Part shown: one piece after another, positions 53,890-64,000 of the stretch | Layout: every line of letters starts with the position of its first letter | How positions within the stretch are numbered: the first letter of the stretch is position 1 | Assembly (NCBI GenBank): GCA_037349105.1 | Contig: JAYJMM010000064.1 | Coordinates: 682,001 to 746,000 of the forward strand | DNA from: Limnomonas spitsbergensis | Taxonomy: Eukaryota; Chlorophyta; Chlorophyceae; Chlamydomonadales | Length of the DNA: 64,000 bases | Reading direction: 5' to 3' | Notes under the pieces: generated by a model | Seen by the model: the letters and a program-made list of their open reading frames with translations, nothing else | What the model was told of the DNA's origin: nothing | Database searches by the model: none | Program-made: the position numbers and the translations under genes

Positions 53890-54969
53890 ACAAGGGTGGC
53901 GATCACCTCTCATGCCGTTGCTGGTTGCGCTACAACGGCGCACGGCTCTCAGAAGTGCCGCTCGTGCTGTGCGGAGCACTGCCGGAATCGCAGTCAATGT
54001 GGGATAGCCAAGCATCAGCTCCCAAAGATGCCCCAAAGTGTCCCCTGGCTTTGGGGTCCCCCTCCTCATTACCGATTTGAGCTCTTTAGCGATGGCGAGC
54101 CAGCAATGTCCGGAGGCAACAGGAATCAGCAACCCAAGGCTGGCATGGGCGTCCGGGGCGCCATTAAAAGATCAACTCCTCGCTGCTTGCACGGCTACAT
54201 CTGCAGACGCGTCTTGGGCCCAATTAAGGTATAGGGTGCCATAGGTCGTGTTGACACGGGCTGTGGCGTTCCAAAAGTCTGGTGTGTGCATGCTGCTACT
54301 ATTGTCGCAAACGCTGACTCCTTGTTTATGTTTTGGGGCTTACTTTCTGCAAAAATGGATTTACTCCCGCGCTACTGACCGCTCCCTACCATAACTTATT
54401 TATGATTCTCCGCTGGACGGTACATTTCAACAAATGCCTGCCGGGGTCACGTGGCCATGGCCTACTGTTACCTCATAGACACAACCTGCTGTTAACTCCG
54501 ATTTTTGGCACTTGTCACATACATTTAATGTGTCCTTCCGCTGGACTGAATTAAAAAAAAAACAGAATGTATCTGAAGTCAGTAAGTCACATTTCGCCGA
54601 TTTGGGTACATCCTACCGGTTAGGTACATCCTACTGGTTGCCTGCATCCTACTGGTAATTGTCCCGTGCATTCAGTTTTCAAATGCTATGCTCATCTGGA
54701 GTTTCCATAATATTGGTCAGGCCCTAGGCCTGGAACCACCAGAGCCACACACTCGCTGACCCGGACAAGGGATCGTCCATCTGAGCGGACCTTGTCTAAC
54801 GAAAATCTAGGCACACATCACTAACCAGAGACTTTTGACAAAGGATCGGTTAAAAATTGGGCTTCCGGTGAGCTGCATGAGGTGCATGGTCCTGCTCATG
54901 TGACAATGATATTGGAGGTTGCAATCCAAGGGTACGGTATGTTTTAGCAGACGCGTTTCCTTAAGGCAA
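53890..54969. other. No gene recognised
   Basis: I see three short copies of TACATCCTACYGGTT (54600-54660) and no supported gene or RNA. Confidence 0.35.
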
Positions 54970-55446
54970 CAGACAACATGAGAATACGGTCAAGAAAGAT
55001 TACAATTTGTACCTACGATATACATGGGCCGGGGAGCACGGAGATATCAAAGCCTTAGGCAAAGGGATCCGGCGCACGATAGGCAAGGGCAGGTACATGT
55101 TTGCAATTTATCGAGGTTGCCTTGATTTTTTGCATGCAAGACCAAAGGCGTTCCAAGCACGGCGGCATACCGTTGAGTGCCCTTGCTTGCCTATATCGAA
55201 ACTTGATTTACACCACAAAGTGTGTATTCAAATACTTCAGGAATCACGCCACCGCTTATAGAGCTTGTTCAAGAGGCGAATCGAACAAGACGAATTGAAC
55301 GCCTGAGTTGTGTTTTCCAATGTATTAAAATTAATTAATGCGCATTTTTTAAGAAAACGCGCGGGTCAATAAAAAGATAAAACAAATCGCGTTGCATGAA
55401 GGAAACATGCTCAACCTATAAAGACATGCTCGCGGGTCGGCAAATT

Positions 55447-55569
55447 GTGTCGCATCATACCGCCAAATGTGCGCGCATCCCAGAGTTGCGTCTTGATTTA
55501 AGCTTGCCAACATGCCGCACAACACGGTATATTTCTCTATTAATTTGCACGTTCCGAAACGCGCATCAC
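55447..55569 (+). pseudogene. Degenerate 5S-rRNA-like segment (in every array unit)
   Basis: GCATCATACC, ATCCCA and TTTAAGCTTGC occur in the order and nearly the spacing of plant/algal 5S rRNA (ATCATACC-16-ATCCCA-14-TTAAGCGTGC; here 15 and 15 nt). The third block is the 5S box A. The 3' half is poorly conserved and the end helix pairs badly, so a working 5S rRNA is unlikely. Equivalent segments start at 56658, 57872, 59086, 60299, 61508, 62717 and 63926. Confidence 0.5.
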
Positions 55570-55663
55570 CGTAGATACACATAGAGTCTGCGCAGCAAAA
55601 CAAATTGTCGCGCGGCAAAACCAATTAAACCGGCCGCGCAACGACGAACGTTGTTCACTTCAT

Positions 55664-55876
55664 TTAATTTGACGCCGCGCAACAGTTACATACAACAGAC
55701 GTTTGCTTGGCACTCGGCACAACAATAACGATGAGGACCTGAGGTCGACTACGGTATAGTATACCACCAATGGCATCCACTCGTACGGGCGCAGAGAAAC
55801 GATATTCAAAACGCGGCGCTATATAAATGCGGAGCGGCTTATTATCAGGATACATGCACTCTTTACTACGCTTCAT
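55664..55876 (-). CDS. Conserved 70-codon ORF of the array unit, uncertain
   Basis: ATG at 55876 reads MKRSKECMYPDNKPLRIYI, then PRFEYRFSAPVRVDAIGG, ending CNCCAASN. It recurs in all units. The one change I found inside it (TTC to TTT) is silent. It has no recognised family. It overlaps the TATATAAA motif and may simply be preserved by array homogenisation. Confidence 0.2.
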   Translation of the reverse strand: MKRSKECMYPDNKPLRIYIAPRFEYRFSAPVRVDAIGGILYRSRPQVLIVIVVPSAKQTSVVCNCCAASN

Positions 55877-55984
55877 ACCGTCACCCTCTGGGTGTGGTTG
55901 ATAATGCCAGATGCAATTTTTCCGGTCGGATGCTTTTGGCACGTGTAATCCTAGTTTCTCACGCTTCGCGCATGACAATATGTG

Positions 55985-56041
55985 TAGGGCCAGTCGGGAT
56001 CGAACCAACGACCTTCAGATTTCTCGAATGCAATGTACATT

Positions 56042-56073
<32 letters not shown>

Positions 56074-56079
56074 AGCCCC
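55985..56079 (-). tRNA. tRNA-Phe(GAA), 22-nt intron, copy 1
   Basis: The 95-nt gene folds with acceptor GGGGCTA/TGGCCCT (G1-U72 wobble), D arm GCTC/GAGC, anticodon stem TCAGA/TCTGA, anticodon GAA, variable loop AGGTC, T stem GTTGG/CCGAC, loop TTCGATC and A73. The intron (56021-56042) lies after position 37, the eukaryotic position. A box TAGCTCAGTTGG and B box GGTTCGATCCC are intact. Phe identity bases G20, G34, A35, A36 and A73 are present. No TTTT occurs on the transcript strand until about 170 nt downstream, so the 3' trailer would be unusually long. Confidence 0.92.
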
Positions 56080-57195
56080 GAAACCTAACGCTTAATTTGG
56101 AGCCGCACAATGACATTTGTCATCCCCACCCATGCCTTGCCGCAAGGACAGGCCTGGTGGAGCTCGGTTATCCAACGTACAAACAACATGAGAACACGGA
56201 CAAGAAAGATTACAATTTGTACCTACGATATACATGGGCCGGGGAGCACGGAGATATCAAAGCCTTAGGCAAAGGGATCCGGCGCACGTTAGGCAAGGGC
56301 AGGTACATGTTTGCAATTTATCGAGGTTGCCTTGATTTTTTTGCATGCAAGACCAAAGGCGTTCCAAGCACGGCGGCATACCGTTGAGTGCCCTTGCTTG
56401 CCTATATCGAAACTTGATTTACATCACAAAGTGTGTATTCAAATACTTCAGGAATCACGCCACCGCTTATAGAGTTTGTTCAAGAGGCGAATCGAACAAG
56501 AATAATTGAACGCCTGAGTTGTGTTTTCCAATGTATTAAAATTAAGTAATGCGCATTTTGTAAGAAAACGCGCGGGTCAATAAAAAAAATAAAATAATCG
56601 CGTTGCATGAAGGAAACATGCTCAACCTTTATAGACATGCTCGCGGGTCGGCAAATTGTGTCGCATCATACCGCCAAATGTGCGCGCATCCCAGAGTTGC
56701 GTCTTGATTTAAGCTTGCCAACATGCCGCACAACACGGTATATTTCTCTATTAATTTGCACGTTCCGAAACGCGCATCACCGTAGATACACATAGAGTCT
56801 GCGCAGCAAAACAAATTGTCGCGCGGCAAAACCAATTAAAACGGCCGCGCAACGACGAACGTTGTTCACTTCATTTAATTTGACGCCGCGCAACAGTTAC
56901 ATACAACAGACGTTTGCTTGGCACTCGGCACAACAATAACGATGAGGACCTGAGGTCGACTACGGTATAGTATACCACCAATGGCATCCACTCGTACGGG
57001 CGCAGAGAAACGATATTCAAAACGCGGCGCTATATAAATGCGGAGCGGCTTATTATCAGGATACATGCACTCTTTACTACGCTTCATACCGTCACCCTCT
57101 GGGTGTGGTTGATAATGCCAGATGCAATTTTTCCGGTCGGATGCTTTTGGCACGTGTAATCCTAGTTTCTCACGCTTCGCGCATGACAATATGTG

Positions 57196-57252
57196 TAGGG
57201 CCAGTCGGGATCGAACCAACGACCTTCAGATTTCTCGAATGCAATGTACATT

Positions 57253-57284
<32 letters not shown>

Positions 57285-57290
57285 AGCCCC
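57196..57290 (-). tRNA. tRNA-Phe(GAA), intron-containing, copy 2
   Basis: Mature part and intron are identical to copy 1. The 5' flank differs slightly (CATGTACAGCTTAATT side). Confidence 0.92.
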
Positions 57291-58409
57291 GAAACCATGT
57301 ACAGCTTAATTTGGAGCCGCACAATGACATTTGTCATCCCCACCCATGCCTTGCCGCAAGGACAGGCCTGGTGGAGCTCGGTTATCCAACGTACAAACAA
57401 CATGAGAACACGGACAAGAAAGATTACAATTTGTACCTACGATATACATGGGCCGGGGAGCACGGAGATATCAAAGCCTTAGGCAAAGGGATCCGGCGCA
57501 CGTTAGGCAAGGGCAGGTACATGTTTGCAATTTATCGAGGTTGCCTTGATTTTTTTGCATGCAAGACCAAAGGCGTTCCAAGCACGGCGGCATACCGTTG
57601 AGTGCCCTTGCTTGCCTATATCGAAACTTGATTTACATCACAAAGTGTGTATTCAAATACTTCAGGAATCACGCCACCGCTTATAGAGTTTGTTCAAGAG
57701 GCGAATCGAACAAGAATAATTGAACGCCTGAGTTGTGTTTTCCAATGTATTAAAATTAAGTAATGCGCATTTTGTAAGAAAACGTGCGGGTCAATAAAAA
57801 AAATAAAATAATCGCGTTGCATGAAGGAAACATGCTCAACCTTTATAGACATGCTCGCGGGTCGGCAAATTGTGTCGCATCATACCGCCAAATGTGCGCG
57901 CATCCCAGAGTTGCGTCTTGATTTAAGCTTGCCAACATGCCGCACAACACGGTATATTTCTCTATTAATTTGCACGTTCCGAAACGCGCATCACCGTAGA
58001 TACACATAGAGTCTGCGCAGCAAAACAAATTGTCGCGCGGCAAAACCAATTAAACCGGCCGCGCAACGACGAACGTTGTTCACTTCATTTAATTTGACGC
58101 CGCGCAACAGTTACATACAACAGACGTTTGCTTGGCACTCGGCACAACAATAACGATGAGGACCTGAGGTCGACTACGGTATAGTATACCACCAATGGCA
58201 TCCACTCGTACGGGCGCAGAGAAACGATATTCAAAACGCGGCGCTATATAAATGCGGAGCGGCTTATTATCAGGATACATGCACTCTTTACTACGCTTCA
58301 TACCGTCACCCTCTGGGTGTGGTTGATAATGCCATATGCAATTTTTCCGGTCGGATGCTTTTGGCACGTTTAATCCTAGTTTCTCACGCTTCGCGCATGA
58401 CAATATGTG

Positions 58410-58466
58410 TAGGGCCAGTCGGGATCGAACCAACGACCTTCAGATTTCTCGAATGCAATGTACATT

Positions 58467-58498
<32 letters not shown>

Positions 58499-58504
58499 AG
58501 CCCC
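58410..58504 (-). tRNA. tRNA-Phe(GAA), intron-containing, copy 3
   Basis: Identical mature part and intron to copy 1. Confidence 0.92.
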
Positions 58505-59623
58505 GAAACCATGTACGGCTTAATTTGGAGCCGCACAATGACATTTGTCATCCCCACCCATGCCTTGCCGCAAGGACAGGCCTGGTGGAGCTCGGTTATC
58601 CAACGTACAAACAACATGAGAACACGGACAAGAAAGATTACAATTTGTACCTACGATATACATGGGCCGGGGAGCACGGAGATATCAAAGCCTTAGGCAA
58701 AGGGATCCGGCGCACGTTAGGCAAGGGCAGGTACATGTTTGCAATTTATCGAGGTTGCCTTGATTTTTTTGCATGCAAGACCAAAGGCGTTCCAAGCACG
58801 GCGGCATACCGTTGAGTGCCCTTGCTTGCCTATATCGAAACTTGATTTACATCACAAAGTGTGTATTCAAATACTTCAGGAATCACGCCACCGCTTATAG
58901 AGTTTGTTCAAGAGGCGAATCGAACAAGACGAATTGAACACCTGAGTTGTGTTTTCCAATGTATTAAAATTAAGTAATGCGCATTTTGTAAGAAAACGCG
59001 CGGGTCAATAAAAAAAATAAAAAAATCGCGTTGCATGAAGGAAACATGCTCAACCTTTATAGACATGCTCGCGGGTCGGCAAATTGTGTCGCATCATACC
59101 GCCAAATGTGCGCGCATCCCAGAGTTGCGTCTTGATTTAAGCTTGCCAACATGCCGCACAACACGGTATATTTCTCTATTAATTTGCACGTTCCGAAACG
59201 CGCATCACCGTAGATACACATAGAGTCTGCGCAGCAAAACAAATTGTCGCGCGGCAAAACCAATTAAACCGGCCGCGCAACGACGAACGTTGTTCACTTC
59301 ATTTAATTTGACGCCGCGCAACAGTTACATACAACAGACGTTTGCTTGGCACTCGGCACAACAATAACGATGAGGACCTGAGGTCGACTACGGTATAGTA
59401 TACCACCAATGGCATCCACTCGTACGGGCGCAGAGAAACGATATTCAAAACGCGGCGCTATATAAATGCGGAGCGGCTTATTATCAGGATACATGCACTC
59501 TTTACTACGCTTCATACCGTCACCCTCTGGGTGTGGTTGATAATGCCATATGCAATTTTTCCGGTCGGATGCTTTTGGCACGTTTAATCCTAGTTTCTCA
59601 CGCTTCGCGCATGACAATATGTG

Positions 59624-59680
59624 TAGGGCCAGTCGGGATCGAACCAACGACCTTCAGATTTCTCGAATGCAATGTATATT

Positions 59681-59712
<32 letters not shown>

Positions 59713-59718
59713 AGCCCC
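59624..59718 (-). tRNA. tRNA-Phe(GAA), intron-containing, copy 4
   Basis: The mature part is identical. One intron base differs (TATAT in place of TACAT on the plus strand). Confidence 0.92.
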
Positions 59719-60836
59719 GAAACCATGTACGGCTTAATTTGGAGCCGCACAATGACATTTGTCATCCCCACCCATGCCTTGCCGCAAGGACAGGCCTGGT
59801 GGAGCTCGGTTATCCAACGTACAAACAACATGAGAACACGGACAAGAAAGATTACAATTTGTACCTACGATATACATGGGCCGGGGAGCACGGAGATATC
59901 AAAGCCTTAGGCAAAGGGATCCGGCGCACGTTAGGCAAGGGCAGGTACATGTTTGCAATTTATCGAGGTTGCCTTGATTTTTTGCATGCAAGACCAAAGG
60001 CGTTCCAAGCACGGCGGCATACCGTTGAGTGCCCTTGCTTGCCTATATCGAAACTTGATTTACATCACAAAGTGTGTATTCAAATACTTCAGGAATCACG
60101 CCACCGCTTATAGAGTTTGTTCAAGAGGCGAATCGAACAAGAATAATTGAACGCCTGAGTTGTGTTTTCCAATGTATTAAAATTAAGTAATGCGCATTTT
60201 GTAAGAAAACGCGCGGGTCAATAAAAAAAATAAAATAATCGCGTTGCATGAAGGAAACATGCTCAACCTTTATAGACATGCTCGCGGGTCGGCAAATTGT
60301 GTCGCATCATACCGCCAAATGTGCGCGCATCCCAGAGTTGCGTCTTGATTTAAGCTTGCCAACATGCCGCGCAATACGGTATATTTCTCTATTAATTTGC
60401 ACGTTCCGAAACGCGCATCACCGTAGATACACATAGAGTCTGCGCAGCAAAACAAATTGTCGCGCCGCAAAACCAATTAAAACGGCCGCGCAACGACGAA
60501 CGTTGTTCACTTCATTTAATTTGACGCCGCGCAACAGTTACATACAACAGACGTTTGCTTGGCACTCGGCACAACAATAACGATGAGGACCTGAGGTCGA
60601 CTACGGTATAGTATACCACCAATGGCATCCACTCGTACGGGCGCAGAAAAACGATATTCAAAACGCGGCGCTATATAAATGCGGAGCGGCTTATTATCAG
60701 GATACATGCACTCTTTACTACGCTTCATACCATCACCCTCTGGGTGTGGTTGATAATGCCAGATGCAATTTTTCCGGTCGGATGCTTTTGGCACGTTTAA
60801 TCCTAGTTTCTCACGCTTCGCGCATGACAATATGTG

Positions 60837-60893
60837 TAGGGCCAGTCGGGATCGAACCAACGACCTTCAGATTTCTCGAATGCAATGTACATT

Positions 60894-60925
<32 letters not shown>

Positions 60926-60931
60926 AGCCCC
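60837..60931 (-). tRNA. tRNA-Phe(GAA), intron-containing, copy 5
   Basis: Identical mature part and intron to copy 1. Confidence 0.92.
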
Positions 60932-62045
60932 GAAACCATGTACGGCTTAATTTGGAGCCGCACAATGACATTTGTCATCCCCACCCATGCCTTGCCGCAA
61001 GGACAGGCCTGGTGGAGCTCGGTTATCCAACGTTCAAACAACATGAGAACACGGACAAGAAATATTACAATTTGTACCTACGATATACATGGGCCGGGGA
61101 GCACGGAGATATCAAAGCCTAAGGCAAAGGGATCCGGCGCACGATAGGCAAGGGCAGGTACATGTTTGCAATTTATCGAGGTTGCCTTGATTTTTTGCAT
61201 GCAAGACCAAAGGCGTTCCAAGCACGGCGGCATACCGTTGAGTGCCCTTGCTTGCCTATATTGAAACTTGATTTACACCACAAAGTGTGTCTTCAAGTAC
61301 TTCAGGAATCACGCCACCGCTTATAGAGCTTGTTCAAGAGGCGAATCGAACAAGACGAATTGAACACCTGAGTTGTGTTTTCCAATGTATTAAAATTTAT
61401 GCGCATTTTGTAAGAAAACGCGCAGGTCAATAAAAAAAATAAAAAAATCGCGTTGCATGAAGGAAACATGCTCAACCTTTATAGACATGCTCGCGGGTCG
61501 GCAAATTGTGTCGCATCATACCGCCAAATGTGCGCGCATCCCAGAGTTGCGTCTTGATTTAAGCTTGCCAACATGCCGCGCAATACGGTATATTTCTCTA
61601 TTAATTTGCACGTTCCGAAACGCGCATCACCGTAGATACACATAGAGTCTGCGCAGCAAAACAAATTGTCGCGCCGCAAAACCAATTAAAACGGCCGCGC
61701 AACGACGAACGTTGTTCACTTCATTTAATTTGACGCCGCGCAACAGTTACATACAACAGACGTTTGCTTGGCACTCGGCACAACAATAACGATGAGGACC
61801 TGAGGTCGACTACGGTATAGTATACCACCAATGGCATCCACTCGTACGGGCGCAGAAAAACGATATTCAAAACGCGGCGCTATATAAATGCGGAGCGGCT
61901 TATTATCAGGATACATGCACTCTTTACTACGCTTCATACCGTCACCCTCTGGGTGTGGTTGATAATGCCAGATGCAATTTTTCCGGTCGGATGCTTTTGG
62001 CACGTGTAATCCTAGTTTCTCACGCTTCGCGCATGACAATATGTG

Positions 62046-62102
62046 TAGGGCCAGTCGGGATCGAACCAACGACCTTCAGATTTCTCGAATGCACTGTACA
62101 TT

Positions 62103-62134
<32 letters not shown>

Positions 62135-62140
62135 AGCCCC
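62046..62140 (-). tRNA. tRNA-Phe(GAA), intron-containing, copy 6
   Basis: The mature part is identical. One intron base differs (GCACTGTACA on the plus strand). Confidence 0.92.
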
Positions 62141-63254
62141 GAAACCATGTACGGCTTGATTTGGAGCCGCACAATGACATTTGTCATCCCCACCCATGCC
62201 TTGCCGCAAGGACAGGCCTGGTGGAGCTCGGTTATCCAACGTTCAAACAACATGAGAACACGGACAAGAAAGATTACAATTTGTACCTACGATATACATG
62301 GGCCGGGGAGCACGGAGATATCAAAGCCTTAGGCAAAGGGATCCGGCGCACGTCAGGCAAGGGCAGGTACATGTTTGCAATTTATCGAGGTTGCCTTGAT
62401 TTTTTGCATGCAAGACCAAAGGCGTTCCAAGCACGGCGGCATACCGTTGAGTGCCCTTGCTTGCCTATATTGAAACTTGATTTACACCACAAAGTGTGTC
62501 TTCAAGTACTTCAGGAATCACGCCACCGCTTATAGAGCTTGTTCAAGAGGCGAATCGAACAAGACGAATTGAACACCTGAGTTGTGTTTTCCAATGTATT
62601 AAAATTTATGCGCATTTTGTAAGAAAACGCGCGGGTCAATAAAATTTTTTAAAAAATCGCATTGCATGAAGGAAACATGCTCAACCTATATAGACATGCT
62701 CGCGGGTCGGCAAATTGTGTCGCATCATACCGCCAAATGTGCGCGCATCCCAGAGTTGCGTCTTGATTTAAGCTTGCCAACATGCCGCGCAATACGGTGT
62801 ATTTCTCTATTAATTTGCACGTTCCGAAACGCGCATCACCGTAGATACACATAGAGTCTGCGCAGCAAAACAAATTGTCGCGCCGCAAAACCAATTAAAA
62901 CGGCCGCGCAACGACGAACGTTGTTCACTTCATTTAATTTGACGCCGCGCAACAGTTACATACAACAGACGTTTGCTTGGCACTCGGCACAACAATAACG
63001 ATGAGGACCTGAGGTCGACTACGGTATAGTATACCACCAATGGCATCCACTCGTACGGGCGCAGAAAAACGATATTCAAAACGCGGCGCTATATAAATGC
63101 GGAGCGGCTTATTATCAGGATACATGCACTCTTTACTACGCTTCATACCGTCACCCTCTGGGTGTGGTTGATAATGCCAGATGCAATTTTTCCGGTCGGA
63201 TGCTTTTGGCACGTTTAATCCTAGTTTCTCACGCTTCGCGCATGACAATATGTG

Positions 63255-63311
63255 TAGGGCCAGTCGGGATCGAACCAACGACCTTCAGATTTCTCGAATG
63301 CAATGTACATT

Positions 63312-63343
<32 letters not shown>

Positions 63344-63349
63344 AGCCCC
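63255..63349 (-). tRNA. tRNA-Phe(GAA), intron-containing, copy 7
   Basis: Identical mature part and intron to copy 1. It is the last complete tRNA gene before the window ends. Confidence 0.92.
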
Positions 63350-64000
63350 GAAACCATGTACGGCTTGATTTGGAGCCGCACAATGACATCTGTCATCCCC
63401 ACCCATGCCTTGCCGCAAGGACAGGCCTGGTGGAGCTCGGTTATCCAACGTACAAACAACATGAGAACACGGACAAGAAATATTACAATTCGTACCTACG
63501 ATATACATGGGCCGGGGAGCACGGAGATATCAAAGCCTTAGGCAAAGGGATCCGGCGCACGTTAGGCAAGGGCAGGTACATGTTTGCAATTTATCGAGGT
63601 TGCCTTGATTTTTTGCATGCAAGACCAAAGGCGTTCCAAGCACGGCGGCATACCGTTGAGTGCCCTTGCTTGCCTATATCGAAACTTGATTTACACCACA
63701 AAGTGTGTATTCAAATACTTCAGGAATCACGCCACCGCTTATAGAGCTTGTTCAAGAGGCGAATCGAACAAGACGAATTGAACACCTGAGTTGTGTTTTC
63801 CAATGTATTAAAATTTATGCGCATTTTGTAAGAAAACGCGCGGGTCAATAAATTTTTTTAAAAAATCGCATTGCATGAAGGAAACATGCTCAACCTATAT
63901 AGACATGCTCGCGGGTCGGCAAATTGTGTCGCATCATACCGCCAAATGTGCGCGCATCCCAGAGTTGCGTCTTGATTTAAGCTTGCCAACATGCCGCGCA

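Larger units (their letters stand above)
54970..64000. repeat. Tandem array of 1.21-kb tRNA-Phe / 5S-like units, about 7.5 in window
   Basis: Unit lengths between successive tRNA genes are 1211, 1214, 1214, 1213, 1209 and 1209 bp, with very high identity. The array starts at about 54970 inside a unit (ACAACATGAGAAT) and is cut by the window end. Each unit holds a minus-strand tRNA-Phe, a plus-strand 5S-like segment, a TATATAAA motif (55820 in unit 1) and a conserved 70-codon frame. Units differ by point changes, a T6/T7 run and small A/T indels before the 5S-like part. Confidence 0.95.

Noticed and set aside
55259..55300. B-box-like TGTTCGATTC on the minus strand in array units as a second tRNA
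   Set aside because: No A box or cloverleaf can be formed around it.
56097..63781. Plus-strand 96-133-codon frames in each array unit
   Set aside because: They start at TTG, overlap the tRNA or its flank, and are broken differently by a T6/T7 run between units, so they are not under coding constraint.

Overview
The window is nuclear DNA of a green alga, most likely a chlamydomonadalean (volvocine-type) species. Evidence: two spliced genes for pherophorin-type extracellular-matrix glycoproteins with Pro/Ser rods, plant-type TTTAGGG repeats, a TGTAA polyadenylation signal, and an intron-containing eukaryotic tRNA-Phe. The genus cannot be fixed from the sequence. Coding density is very low and most of the window is tandem repeat.

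Layout. 1-14.7 kb: mostly unrecognised, repeat-rich DNA with a 41-bp minisatellite (5.66-8.0 kb), a few exon-like pieces and a broken Pro/Glu/Lys-rich repeat ORF. 15.1-33.7 kb, minus strand: pherophorin-like gene B (six exons, 526 codons, about 91% intron). 33.8-40.5 kb: intergenic, with mobile-element-like coding fragments including a 993-bp tandem duplication. 40.5-53.4 kb, minus strand: pherophorin-like gene A (six exons, 459 codons). 53.4-54.97 kb: unassigned. 54.97-64.0 kb: a tandem array of 1.21-kb units, each with an intron-containing tRNA-Phe(GAA) gene and a degenerate 5S-rRNA-like segment. The array runs off the end of the window.

Genes A and B are tandem paralogues. I rebuilt both from splice sites. 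All five introns lie at the same places and in the same phases (1,0,1,0,0), exon 2 is exactly 158 nt in both, and the spliced frames stay open from signal peptide to stop. The domain runs FPF..C, PY, CF, CCD....FYP, C.G, KL..LQ, VC.T...PC, NP..CCP, which is the pherophorin domain order, followed by a Pro-rich rod.

The most unusual observation is what fills the introns. Most of the minisatellites in these two genes are amplified copies of the neighbouring exon edges. Copies of the upstream exon's donor edge lie at the 5' side of an intron, and copies of the downstream exon's acceptor edge lie at its 3' side. Independent arrays of 47, 118, 85 and about 45 bp arose this way in different introns. 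A hAT transposon with an intact 8-bp target duplication sits in gene A, and a paralogous empty site lies in gene B.
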